A model generated the notes under the pieces. The model was not told where the DNA came from, made no database searches, and was given only the letters and a program-made list of their open reading frames with translations. This document shows, piece by piece, positions 8,603 through 16,128 of a stretch of DNA of 64,000 nucleotides. This stretch comes from LD21 sp963715785 (GTDB lineage Bacteria; Bacteroidota; Bacteroidia; Bacteroidales; VadinHA17): the NCBI GenBank assembly GCA_963715785.1, contig OY970276.1, forward strand, positions 3,534,001 through 3,598,000, in the 5' to 3' direction. Position numbers and translations under genes: made by a program. Position 1 is the stretch's first letter; each line of letters opens with the position of its first letter.

Positions 8603-8701
8603 TTAGTCACTCCAAACTTCCCAGTAACTTGTTTCACTGGCTTCACTTTCGCTGATCTTAATTTTGTTTTTAAAGTCTGCTTTGCTTCTTCCTCTTTCCA
8701 T
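8603..8701 (-). pseudogene. 32-codon four-helix-bundle mini-copy 1
   Basis: It encodes MERGRSKADFKNKIKI, then SESEASETSYWEVWSD and a stop. This is the 86-residue form with the same 162-bp in-frame internal deletion seen at 6771-6868. It is the first of three units spaced 144 bases apart. Silent base differences separate it from mini-copies 2 and 3 (CACTGGCTTC against CGCTGGCTTC). Confidence 0.7.
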
Positions 8702-8746
8702 ATATTTTAACTTTAGTTACTCTTAACTTTAGTCACTCTAGTCACT

Positions 8747-8845
8747 TTAGTCACTCCAAACTTCCCAGTAACTTGTTTCGCTGGCTTCACTTTCGCTGAT
8801 CTTAATTTTGTTTTTAAAGTCTGCTTTGCTTCTTCCTCTTTCCAT
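8747..8845 (-). pseudogene. 32-codon four-helix-bundle mini-copy 2
   Basis: It has the same 33-codon frame and 144-bp unit as the neighbouring mini-copies. The leader between units carries three to four inverted 9-bp repeats. Confidence 0.7.
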
Positions 8846-8890
8846 ATATTTTAACTTTAGTTACCCTTAACTTTAGTCACTCTAGTCACT

Positions 8891-8989
8891 TTAGTCACTC
8901 CAAACTTCCCAGTAACTTGTTTCGCTGGCTTCACTTTCGCTGATCTTAATTTTGTTTTTAAAGTCTGCTTTGCTTCTTCCTCTTTCCAT
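8891..8989 (-). pseudogene. 32-codon four-helix-bundle mini-copy 3
   Basis: This is the third 144-bp unit. Upstream of its ATG only the leader array (to 9055) remains, and beyond that lies the regulator's promoter region. Confidence 0.7.
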
Positions 8990-9083
8990 ATATTTTAACT
9001 TTAGTTACTCTTAACTTTAGTCACTCTAGTCACTTTAGTCACTCCAAACTTTTAATCTTTCTAGAAAATTTATTGCCTAAATC

Positions 9084-9130
9084 TTGTTTATATAACAATT
9101 TAGTTTTACTTTTGATTAGAAATTAATCAA
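9084..9130 (+). promoter_or_regulatory. Promoter of the LexA-like gene with overlapping palindromic operator
   Basis: TTG at 9084-9086 and TACTTTTG at 9107-9114 fit the Bacteroidota -33/-7 pattern (TAnnTTTG) with 20 bases between them. An inverted repeat TTGATTA-GAAAT-TAATCAA (9112-9130) covers the end of the -7 box and the likely start site, and another half-site ATAATCAA lies near 9146. A second palindrome, TTGTT-TATAT-AACAA (9084-9098), overlaps the -33 region. The placement fits autorepression by the downstream XRE/S24 protein, but the operator assignment is inferred. Confidence 0.6.
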
Positions 9131-9161
9131 TTTTATGCTTACAATATAATCAAATTCCATT

Positions 9162-9989
9162 ATGTACTTCGCATCGAACATAAAATTTTTAAGAAAGAGG
9201 AGGGGCAGAACACAGGATGATGTGGCGTTTGCCCTTAACCTCAAACGTTCGACCCTCAGCGGTTATGAGAACGGTGTGGCCCAGCCCGGTATCGAAATCC
9301 TTATATCGTTTTCCGGTTATTTTAATATTGCTATCGATACAATCCTTAAGCTGGATATTTCAAAACTTTCGGAAAGTCAGCTTGGTGAACTTGAAAGGGG
9401 ATATGATGCCTATGTGAAAGGAAGCAACCTTAGGGTATTGACAACAACCGTCAATTCTCAAAACCGTGAAAATATTGAACTGGTGCCCGAGAAAGCGAAA
9501 GCAGGCTATGCAACCGGATATGCCGATCCGGAATACATCGGAGAGCTGCCTGTATTCAATATGCCGTTTCTTTCAGATAAAAAGAAATACAGAACTTTTC
9601 AGCTGAAAGGCGATTCAATGCTCCCAATACCCGACGGTTCATGGGTCACCGGAGAATTTGTTCAGGACTGGATGCAGATTATCAGCGGCAAGGCCTACGT
9701 AGTGTTTACCATCAGCGATGGCATTGTATTCAAGGTAGTTGAAAATAATCTTACAACAGCCGGGAAACTGGTGCTCTATTCACTTAATCCGGTTTATGAA
9801 CCTTATGAAGTACATGTTAATGAGGTTAAAGAGGTTTGGAAATTTGTCAATTATATCAGCAGCGAACTGCCTGATCCTGTTCTGCCCGAAAAACAACTGA
9901 TACAGGCAGTGGCTGGCATGAAGCACGATCTGGAAAGAATAAAAGCCAAATTAGGAAAAGATATTTCGGATATACGGGAAGAGAGATAA
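9162..9989 (+). CDS. LexA-like XRE/S24 transcriptional regulator
   Basis: This 275-residue protein has an N-terminal XRE-type helix-turn-helix (about 5-62, RTQDDVAFALNLKRSTLSGYENG) and a C-terminal S24 peptidase/LexA-type domain (about 105-230). The catalytic Ser is S152 in KGDSM and the likely Lys is K191 in GIVFKVVEN. An Ala-Gly pair (114-115, KAKAGYATGY) sits where LexA and CI-type repressors cut themselves. By family knowledge, RecA filaments would trigger cleavage and derepression. The gene is divergent from dinB and dnaE, which makes it the obvious candidate regulator of both. Canonical LexA lacks an XRE domain, so this is the Bacteroidota substitute type. The ATG at 9162 is close behind a good promoter. 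Confidence 0.9.
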   Translation: MYFASNIKFLRKRRGRTQDDVAFALNLKRSTLSGYENGVAQPGIEILISFSGYFNIAIDTILKLDISKLSESQLGELERGYDAYVKGSNLRVLTTTVNSQNRENIELVPEKAKAGYATGYADPEYIGELPVFNMPFLSDKKKYRTFQLKGDSMLPIPDGSWVTGEFVQDWMQIISGKAYVVFTISDGIVFKVVENNLTTAGKLVLYSLNPVYEPYEVHVNEVKEVWKFVNYISSELPDPVLPEKQLIQAVAGMKHDLERIKAKLGKDISDIREER

Positions 9990-10024
9990 TAACACATTTC
10001 AGGGAATCCGGAGTCTTGGAAACT

Positions 10025-10558
10025 TTATTGTATTGATTTCCACATCCCATTCTCAAACTTTATTGGTATTGAATTGATCAAAGCCAATTCCTCCAGCTTG
10101 AACAGTACATGAGGTAATTCCTGTAAGTGATTTATATTCTTGAATTTATTTGGAGTATCGGAAGTCATTATTATAAATACTCCAGGCTCTGCAAAGCTCC
10201 TCAGAGCCGGAGATTCACATATTATTGGTGCCCCTGCAGGTATCAATTCCAGAATTTTTTCAAAGACAAACTTGAGCCGGTCATCAAGTACCTTGGCATA
10301 GTAGACCTTTGCGGCACCAGAGTAAAGCATCCTTGATGTGTCCTTAAGCGGTTCCCTGCCGGTTTCTTCATAAATCGCATATCCTGGTTCTTCATGGATA
10401 ACTTTCAATCCCGGAGTTGTCTCATGAAAATGAGGAGTAATCTTGACCGCGGTGATATTCAGATGCCTGAATTGCTCAATTATCCTGCAGGCCATGGTCG
10501 TTTTCCCCGACTTGGTACCGGTGCCTGCTATCAGAAGAAGATTCGGGATAATTATCAT
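10025..10558 (-). CDS. P-loop NTPase resembling MobB
   Basis: This 177-residue protein starts with a strand and Walker A motif (LLIAGTGTKSGKTTMACRII). HFHETTPG and later ICESPALRSF and IIMTSDTP could serve as Walker B-like and base-recognition segments. The start and the GTKSGKTT signature resemble MobB-type proteins linked to molybdopterin guanine dinucleotide, and more generally the SIMIBI NTPases. No molybdenum-cofactor genes are nearby, so the pathway is unproven. It could equally be a stand-alone NTPase for a metal centre. Three palindromic repeats lie directly upstream of the ATG at 10558. Confidence 0.6.
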   Translation of the reverse strand: MIIIPNLLLIAGTGTKSGKTTMACRIIEQFRHLNITAVKITPHFHETTPGLKVIHEEPGYAIYEETGREPLKDTSRMLYSGAAKVYYAKVLDDRLKFVFEKILELIPAGAPIICESPALRSFAEPGVFIIMTSDTPNKFKNINHLQELPHVLFKLEELALINSIPIKFENGMWKSIQ

Positions 10559-10579
10559 AATCCGCGGATTTTACAGCAG

Positions 10580-10686
10580 ATACGCCCAACTTGGGCGTAT
10601 CACAGGTTAAAACTGATTAAATGTGGCGCCCAACTTGGGCGTATTTACTGGTTAAAACTGGTTAAATGAGGCGCCCAGACTGGGCG
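10580..10686. repeat. Three palindromes in a 44-45 bp tandem arrangement
   Basis: Palindromes ATACGCCCAA-C-TTGGGCGTAT (10580-10600), CGCCCAA-C-TTGGGCG (10627-10641) and CGCCCAG-A-CTGGGCG (10672-10686) are centred at 10590, 10634 and 10679. The spacers share the pattern GGTTAAAACTGRTTAAATG. The third copy carries paired changes in both arms (AA/TT to AG/CT), so the stem is preserved. The array sits between two minus-strand genes, 22 bases upstream of the MobB-like start and just after the YtfJ-like stop. Confidence 0.85.
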
Positions 10687-10694
10687 TATCTGCG

Positions 10695-11234
10695 TTATTC
10701 TTTGGTAAGCGCAATAATCAGATCGACGATCTTCTGATTGTCTGTTTCAGGAATATGCCCTTTGTATATTGCCCTGCATACCCTGTTCTTATCAAGAATA
10801 ACCACGGTGTAATTATCTTTTGGCAGGCCCCATTCCGACTGCAGAGTGGCTTTATAATCAAATAATATTGTAGTGTCATATTTTTTAGCCTTGTTGCCTG
10901 CAATCATTCTTATAAGCCCGTTTGGCTTCCAGGTAGATTTGCAATCAACAATTCCGAATCCCTTGAACAGGTCCTTGCTTAATGTCTTATCTACATCAGT
11001 CGCTTTTTTTACTGCATCATTGAAAGGGTCATTCAGGTCAGACTCATCCGGGTCTACATAATTTATCTGCAGTACTTTACCAGGCCATGAATTCAGAGTG
11101 AATTCTTTTTTGTCAGCATCAGTGAACATCCAGTCCGGAGCTTTTATTCCGACTGCAAGACTGACATTCTGCTGTGCAAATATTCCTGATAATGCGAAAA
11201 AACTGAATACAAGTGTTATGATCATCTTTTTCAT
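10695..11234 (-). CDS. YtfJ-like secreted thioredoxin-fold protein
   Basis: The ATG at 11234 gives 179 residues with a clear signal peptide (MKKMIITLVFSFFALSGIFAQ), so it is exported. A TTG three codons upstream is less likely. The mature part starts like a redoxin (VGIKAPDWMFTDADKKEFTL) and has the YtfJ-type features QINYVDPDESDLNDPF, FGIVDCKSTWKPN and a TTILFDYK strand. There is no CxxC pair, so thiol-disulfide exchange is doubtful. The role of the family is not well established. The gene is divergent from typA and is followed on its own strand by the palindromic array. Confidence 0.75.
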   Translation of the reverse strand: MKKMIITLVFSFFALSGIFAQQNVSLAVGIKAPDWMFTDADKKEFTLNSWPGKVLQINYVDPDESDLNDPFNDAVKKATDVDKTLSKDLFKGFGIVDCKSTWKPNGLIRMIAGNKAKKYDTTILFDYKATLQSEWGLPKDNYTVVILDKNRVCRAIYKGHIPETDNQKIVDLIIALTKE

Positions 11235-11325
11235 GTCTGGCAATTTTAAATTTGATGACCAATATATGAATTTTTTATCATTAATTAATTTTCGGAATTT
11301 TTATCATTTATCCCGGCAACAATAT

Positions 11326-11333
11326 TACTTTTG
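11326..11333 (+). promoter_or_regulatory. -7 promoter box of typA
   Basis: TACTTTTG matches TAnnTTTG, 17 bases upstream of the typA ATG at 11351. No clear -33 TTG is visible, only a T-rich run near 11298-11302. Confidence 0.55.
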
Positions 11334-11350
11334 CGGTCTAAATAATCTGT

Positions 11351-13132
11351 ATGCAATTAATACGAAATATAGCGATCATTGCGCATGTTGATCATGGTAA
11401 AACCACTCTGGTTGACCGGATTATACAGGAATGCCAGGTTCTTGACCAGAGAAAGGAGGCAGGTGATCTTATACTTGATAGCAACGATCTCGAGAAGGAA
11501 AGAGGGATCACCATACTCTCAAAAAACGTTTCTGCCAATTATAAAGGCGTTAAAATTAATATCATTGACACCCCGGGTCATGCTGATTTCGGGGGTGAGG
11601 TGGAGAGAGTTCTCAAAATGGCTGACGGTGTATTACTGCTTGTAGATGCACTTGAAGGACCTATGCCCCAGACCAGATTTGTTCTAGGAAAAGCCATTGC
11701 CCTTGGATTAAAGCCAATTGTGGTGGTAAACAAGGTTGATAAAGATAACTGCCGTCCCGATGAAGTTCAGCAGGACGTTTACGAACTTATGTTTAATCTT
11801 GACGCTACCGACGACCAGCTTGAATTTGCTACTGTTTTCGGCTCTTCCAAATATGGCTGGATGAGCGGCGACTGGAAAAAACCTACCACTGATATTAAAT
11901 ATCTTCTCGATACTATCCTTAAGGAAATTCCGGAACCCGCCTACGTGGAAGGAACCGCACAGATGCAGGTCGCATCGCTGGATTTTTCAAGTTATGTTGG
12001 CAGAATAGCCATTGGCAGGGTGTTCCGCGGCGATATCACCACAGGGCTCGACTATACTTTATGCAAAAGAGATGGTAAAGTCAAGAAAGTGAGGGTAAAG
12101 GAATTATATGTTTTTGAGGGACTGGGAAGAATTAAAACCGAGAGTGTAAGATGTGGCGATCTATGCGCAGTAATCGGACTTGAAGATTTCGAAATTGGAG
12201 ATACCCTTGCAGATTTACTGGCCCCGGAGGCTTTGCAGAGAATTGAAGTCGATGAACCGACAATGAGCATGGTTTTTACTATTAATAATTCTCCTTTGTA
12301 TGGAAAAGAAGGTAAGTTTGTTACCTCAAGACATCTAAGGACCAGACTCGTAAGAGAGACCGAGAAAAACCTTGCACTTAAAGTCGAGGATACAAAATCA
12401 GAAGATACTTTCAATGTTTTCGGCAGGGGAATACTTCATCTATCAATTCTCATTGAGACAATGAGAAGAGAAGGTTATGAATTCCAGGTAGGAAAGCCAA
12501 AAGTTATCCTGAAAGATATAGATGGTGTCAAATCAGAACCATATGAGACTTTAACAATTGATGTTCCTCCGGAATATTCAGGTAAGGCAATTGAACTGGT
12601 CACCCAGAGAAAAGGCGAGATGATAATTATTGAACCTAAGGGCGACCTTACGCATCTGGAATTTGATATCCCTTCAAGAGGCCTTATCGGACTGCGGAAT
12701 AACATGCTTACTTCCACTGCGGGCGAAGCAGTTATGCATCATCGTTTCAGGGCTTATGATAAATATAAGGGCGATGAGCTCATTCCTAAACCAAACGGAT
12801 CACTGATCTCTCTCGATCAGGGAATGGCAACCGGCTATGCAATTGACCGTCTGCAGGACAGGGGCCAATTCTACATCGATCCGGGAGAACAGGTTTACAG
12901 AGGCCAGGTTATCGGCGAAAGTACCAGGCTTGGGGATATTGAAGTAAATATTGTCAAAGGCAAGAAACTTACCAATATGAGGGCATCCGGGTCAGATGAC
13001 AGTCTGAGAATTGCTCCAAAGCTTAAGTTTTCTCTGGAAGAGGCAATGGAACAGATAAAAGATGATGAGTATCTTGAAGTTACACCTCTCAATCTAAGGA
13101 TGAGAAAGATACCGGGTTATAAATTCGCTTAA
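11351..13132 (+). CDS. typA: Ribosome-associated translational GTPase BipA/TypA
   Basis: This 593-residue protein is normal length for BipA. The G domain carries AHVDHGKTTL (P-loop), the switch region RGITILSKN, DTPGHADFGG and NKVDK. EF-G-like domains II, III and V follow, and then the BipA-specific C-terminal domain with SRGLIGLRN and RMRKIPGYKFA. It binds the ribosome and by family knowledge assists 50S assembly and stress or cold adaptation. The ATG at 11351 lies behind a TACTTTTG promoter box. The peroxiredoxin-like gene starts 11 bases after its stop and is probably co-transcribed. Confidence 0.97.
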   Translation: MQLIRNIAIIAHVDHGKTTLVDRIIQECQVLDQRKEAGDLILDSNDLEKERGITILSKNVSANYKGVKINIIDTPGHADFGGEVERVLKMADGVLLLVDALEGPMPQTRFVLGKAIALGLKPIVVVNKVDKDNCRPDEVQQDVYELMFNLDATDDQLEFATVFGSSKYGWMSGDWKKPTTDIKYLLDTILKEIPEPAYVEGTAQMQVASLDFSSYVGRIAIGRVFRGDITTGLDYTLCKRDGKVKKVRVKELYVFEGLGRIKTESVRCGDLCAVIGLEDFEIGDTLADLLAPEALQRIEVDEPTMSMVFTINNSPLYGKEGKFVTSRHLRTRLVRETEKNLALKVEDTKSEDTFNVFGRGILHLSILIETMRREGYEFQVGKPKVILKDIDGVKSEPYETLTIDVPPEYSGKAIELVTQRKGEMIIIEPKGDLTHLEFDIPSRGLIGLRNNMLTSTAGEAVMHHRFRAYDKYKGDELIPKPNGSLISLDQGMATGYAIDRLQDRGQFYIDPGEQVYRGQVIGESTRLGDIEVNIVKGKKLTNMRASGSDDSLRIAPKLKFSLEEAMEQIKDDEYLEVTPLNLRMRKIPGYKFA

Positions 13133-13143
13133 TAGCTAAAAGT

Positions 13144-13824
13144 ATGTCGTATTTTAAAAATAGTATAACTGGAAAAATAAACAGGTATTGCTTTATGTTA
13201 ATTGTTTTGGCAATAGCTGGCAAATCCTTTGTTTATGGGCAGGATATCAATTATTCCGCCTTTGGAATAGAGACAAAGGACAGTCATATTCCTATGGGTT
13301 TGAAAGCAGGAGACAAAGCTCCCGATTTTACCGGATACGATCAGACTGGCAAGCAGGTTGAATTGAAAAAAATTCTTGAACATGGACCCTTGATCCTGTT
13401 TTTCTACAGGGGTAATTGGAGCCCCGTATGTAACAGATATTTAAAGAATTACCAGGATTCACTTAAAGTGCTTACTGACCAAGGTTTTAATGTTGTTGCC
13501 ATAACTCCCGAATCAATTGAAAACGTGGAAAACACTGTAAAAATTCATAATTTAACTTTTTTGGTCATTTATGATTGCCAGGAAAAAATCATGAAGGATT
13601 ATGATCTTATGTTTAATGTAACAAAAGCGTACCAGGAAAAAATCCTTACCAGGGATTCTGTCAATATAGCTGCTTTTAATGGAAGGGATGTTGCTCATTT
13701 ACCGGTGCCTGCAACCTATATTATAAATAAGGATGGGATAATCGTTGCTGTTCAGTTCGATCCCGATTACAGGAACAGAGCTTCCGTAAAATGGATGCTG
13801 AAAAATATGGGACTGGCTTTCTGA
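13144..13824 (+). CDS. Exported peroxiredoxin-like (AhpC/TSA family) protein
   Basis: This 226-residue protein has a hydrophobic N-terminal segment ending in FVYGQ (signal peptide). The redoxin domain starts at LKAGDKAPDFTGYDQTGKQV. The active-site strand FFYRGNWSPVCNRYL matches the peroxiredoxin pattern, with Ser in place of the usual Thr and the peroxidatic Cys kept (SPVC). VPATYIINKDGIIVAVQFDPDY is the typical C-terminal strand pair. It could reduce peroxides in the periplasm using an external thiol donor, and no resolving Cys is obvious. It follows typA by 11 bases. Confidence 0.8.
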   Translation: MSYFKNSITGKINRYCFMLIVLAIAGKSFVYGQDINYSAFGIETKDSHIPMGLKAGDKAPDFTGYDQTGKQVELKKILEHGPLILFFYRGNWSPVCNRYLKNYQDSLKVLTDQGFNVVAITPESIENVENTVKIHNLTFLVIYDCQEKIMKDYDLMFNVTKAYQEKILTRDSVNIAAFNGRDVAHLPVPATYIINKDGIIVAVQFDPDYRNRASVKWMLKNMGLAF

Positions 13825-13920
13825 TAATATCATCTCAGCTTCAGGCCCCTTGCGGCATTGCTGAAAGATCTCATGTTAAAGGGCAGCAATGTCATAAACA
13901 ATATTCAAGACTCATACATT

Positions 13921-14592
13921 TTATCCGTTGAGATCCACATTAAGGTAATCATTTAATGGCTTCATGGCCTTGAACACCTTCATGACATAGTCAAAATATC
14001 CATTGCTGAGAACCATCTTATCGGGTACTTCATTTACCGCAAGGTAACTTTTAAATTTGAGCAGCTCAATATGAGGATGGTCAGATGGATAACCTTTTGG
14101 AGCTGTTTTGAGTTTTTCTCCGTCAATAGTTCCGAAGTATTTAATGAAATCTTTCGCCTGGGTTATTTCGAGAAACTCATCTGCAGTATCACTAATCTTT
14201 TCTCTTATGGCTGATAGCCAGGGAGATGGAGGTATGTATGCTCCACCAGCCATCATGCTTTTACCGGGTTCAATATGAAAGTAATAACCGGCATATCTGT
14301 CGCCATTCTTTTTCCCTCCTCTGACCATGAATGCACCAAAATTGGTTTTGTAAGGCGACTTGTCATTTGAAAACCTGACATCACGGTTAATTCTGAATAT
14401 ACAGTTTTTAGCTTCCAGGCCTTTCATGATCGGCTCAAAAAGAATAATATGGTTAATAAGCTCCTGCACGAAGGATTCGAAGTTTTCTTTGGCTTCCAGA
14501 TAGGCAGGCCTGTTTGCAATAAACCAGTCACGGTTGTTGTTGCATTTTACGCCAGTGAGGAAATCAAAAGTCGATTTTTTGATTAGTTCCAT
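13921..14592 (-). CDS. DUF2461 family protein
   Basis: This 223-residue cytosolic protein has the DUF2461/TIGR02453 features: an N-terminal FDFLTGVKCNNNRDWF, then CIFRINRDVRFSNDKSPYKT, then GGYYFHIEP-type text (AGYYFHIEPGKSMMAGGAY). Family function is unknown. The gene is convergent with the peroxiredoxin-like gene. A candidate -7 box (TATATTTG on the minus strand, 14667-14674) lies about 75 bases upstream of the ATG. Confidence 0.88.
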   Translation of the reverse strand: MELIKKSTFDFLTGVKCNNNRDWFIANRPAYLEAKENFESFVQELINHIILFEPIMKGLEAKNCIFRINRDVRFSNDKSPYKTNFGAFMVRGGKKNGDRYAGYYFHIEPGKSMMAGGAYIPPSPWLSAIREKISDTADEFLEITQAKDFIKYFGTIDGEKLKTAPKGYPSDHPHIELLKFKSYLAVNEVPDKMVLSNGYFDYVMKVFKAMKPLNDYLNVDLNG

Positions 14593-14705
14593 TTTATTAA
14601 GGCATTTAAATATAAGATTGAAATCGGATATTTCATGAATTATTGTTTAAGGGATTCATGAATAACCAAATATACAAAGGAAAGTTCTATATATCAAGAT
14701 GAAAG

Positions 14706-15947
14706 CTAAAGCCTGTGTATATCAAATGCCATCAGTACATTTCCATGACGCTGGTAGAGGATTCCTTTGTGAATTACAGGATGAGAAAAATGCTGCATTG
14801 TTCCTTCCTTAATTCTGAATGAGCTAACCTTTTCAACTTTTCCGTTATTATAGTTCACAAGTATCATGTCTCCTTTCTGGGTATAGTAATACAGCATATT
14901 ATCTGCAGCGATTATTGCCCCGCTTCCTATTCTTAAAGAATCAGTAAGAATTCCGGTTGTTGCATTTAGTGCCCTCAAATCTGGTTTTACAGTTCCGCTT
15001 CCATATAAATAATTTCCAATCTTTACCACACCGCCCATGAAGCTGTCAAATCCCTGGTTTCGCCATAATTCAGTTATTTTGGAACCGTCATCCGATAATC
15101 TGAGCTTAACAGCGCAATTCCCGTCACCCTCGACATAATAGATTGATCCATTATCATAAAGAGCTGTGTTACAATGCGTATCGCCATAACCCGGAAGCCT
15201 TTTTTCAACCGGATAATTGTCCTGTTCACTTGACCAGAGAAGCTCCCCGGTATTTGTATCAAAACCCATCATATGATAAGCTGAAAAGGTAACTATAATT
15301 TTTCTTGAAGGAAGTTCAATCAGTTTCGGAGAATTATATGCAGAGCGTTCTCCAAATCCTTTATTTGACCATATCAATTTCCCGGTGAACCGGTTAAGTG
15401 CTACCACATTATTAACTTTTCCTCCTGTAGTCCAGAATACCTTGTCTCCCTGGATCAATGCAGACTCCGAATGTCCATGCAGAGGCAGTGCGCCATTGAA
15501 ATCGGCGCTAAGATCCTTCGACCATACAATTTTCCCGTTTGTCCTGTTTATACAAAAGAGGTTACCCAGTCCTGTTCCCACATAAATAAGGTCATCTGCA
15601 ATGGTAGGGGCCGATCTTGATCCGGGATATGATTTTGTCCATTCCTTTCCCAGGCTGGTTTGCCATTGTTTTTCACCTTTAAGATTAAAGCTAAAAAGCA
15701 TTTCCGTCGAATCAATTTCACCAGTGATATAGAAATTTTCATCTGTGAATACCGGCGATACAAATCCATTTCCTATGTTTTTAATTGACCAGAGTTCTTT
15801 TGGGCCTTCTGCAGGCCAGCTTTTCAGCAGTTTTGATTCGTTGTAGATCCCTTCACGGTCGCGACCTCTCCATTCATATATTTTGGTTGTTCCTGATGAA
15901 GATGTTAAAAAAAATAAAAGTGCGAAAAATATAACGGTGTTTTTCAT
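14706..15947 (-). CDS. Secreted PQQ-like beta-propeller repeat protein
   Basis: This 413-residue protein has an N-terminal signal peptide (MKNTVIFFALLFFLTSSSG). Repeated propeller blades follow, with patterns such as GNLFCINRTNGKIVWSKD, NNVVALNRFTGKLIWSNKG and MMGFDTNTGELLWSS, as in PQQ-like or BamB-type domains. There is no dehydrogenase domain or haem motif, so it is more likely a binding or scaffold protein than a quinoprotein enzyme. It lies downstream of the large GH2 gene on the same strand with about 180 bases between them and has its own -7 box. Confidence 0.82.
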   Translation of the reverse strand: MKNTVIFFALLFFLTSSSGTTKIYEWRGRDREGIYNESKLLKSWPAEGPKELWSIKNIGNGFVSPVFTDENFYITGEIDSTEMLFSFNLKGEKQWQTSLGKEWTKSYPGSRSAPTIADDLIYVGTGLGNLFCINRTNGKIVWSKDLSADFNGALPLHGHSESALIQGDKVFWTTGGKVNNVVALNRFTGKLIWSNKGFGERSAYNSPKLIELPSRKIIVTFSAYHMMGFDTNTGELLWSSEQDNYPVEKRLPGYGDTHCNTALYDNGSIYYVEGDGNCAVKLRLSDDGSKITELWRNQGFDSFMGGVVKIGNYLYGSGTVKPDLRALNATTGILTDSLRIGSGAIIAADNMLYYYTQKGDMILVNYNNGKVEKVSSFRIKEGTMQHFSHPVIHKGILYQRHGNVLMAFDIHRL

Positions 15948-15977
15948 GGGATAAGGTTAGATTCGTACAATAAAGCC

Positions 15978-15985
15978 CAAAGATA
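15978..15985 (-). promoter_or_regulatory. -7 promoter box of the beta-propeller gene
   Basis: CAAAGATA on the plus strand reads TATCTTTG (TAnnTTTG) on the minus strand, 31 bases upstream of the ATG at 15947. Confidence 0.45.
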
Positions 15986-16048
15986 AATTCATTGATCAAT
16001 AAATCAGTAAGCAACAAAAAATTCATTATAAATATTATTAGGGAGAAA

Positions 16049-16086
16049 TGGGATACAGACCATATAAATAATGGTTCCGTATCCCA
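16049..16086 (-). terminator. Hairpin downstream of the GH2 gene (possible terminator)
   Basis: TGGGATAC (16049-16056) pairs with GTATCCCA (16079-16086), with an inner CCAT/ATGG pairing and a small internal bulge. It lies 43 bases past the GH2 stop on the minus strand. A strong T tract is missing, so factor-independent termination is uncertain. Confidence 0.4.
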
Positions 16087-16128
16087 CAACCCTCAGCCGG
16101 TCAGAGGGAAAGCTGAGTTCCCGGATTT

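Larger units (their letters stand above)
8216..9055 (-). repeat. Block 2: second minisatellite/four-helix-bundle block, upstream of dinB
   Basis: The layout matches block 1 in direct orientation: a GTGACTARA array (8216-8378), an internally deleted gene copy with the natural C-terminus (8378-8557), three mini-copies with starts exactly 144 bases apart (8701, 8845, 8989), then the leader with inverted units (8990-9055). No full-length gene remains in this block. It occupies the space between dinB and its presumed regulator, where the dinB promoter would be expected. Confidence 0.85.

Noticed and set aside
5554..9055. Possible diversity-generating retroelement, because Avd proteins belong to the same four-helix-bundle family
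   Set aside because: There is no reverse transcriptase, no template/variable repeat pair and no C-type-lectin target gene in the region.
13144..13824. Suspected loss of the catalytic Cys in the peroxiredoxin-like protein (WSPVC instead of WCPYC)
   Set aside because: Aligning SPVC with the TPGC motif keeps both the Ser/Thr and the peroxidatic Cys; only an additional Cys is missing.
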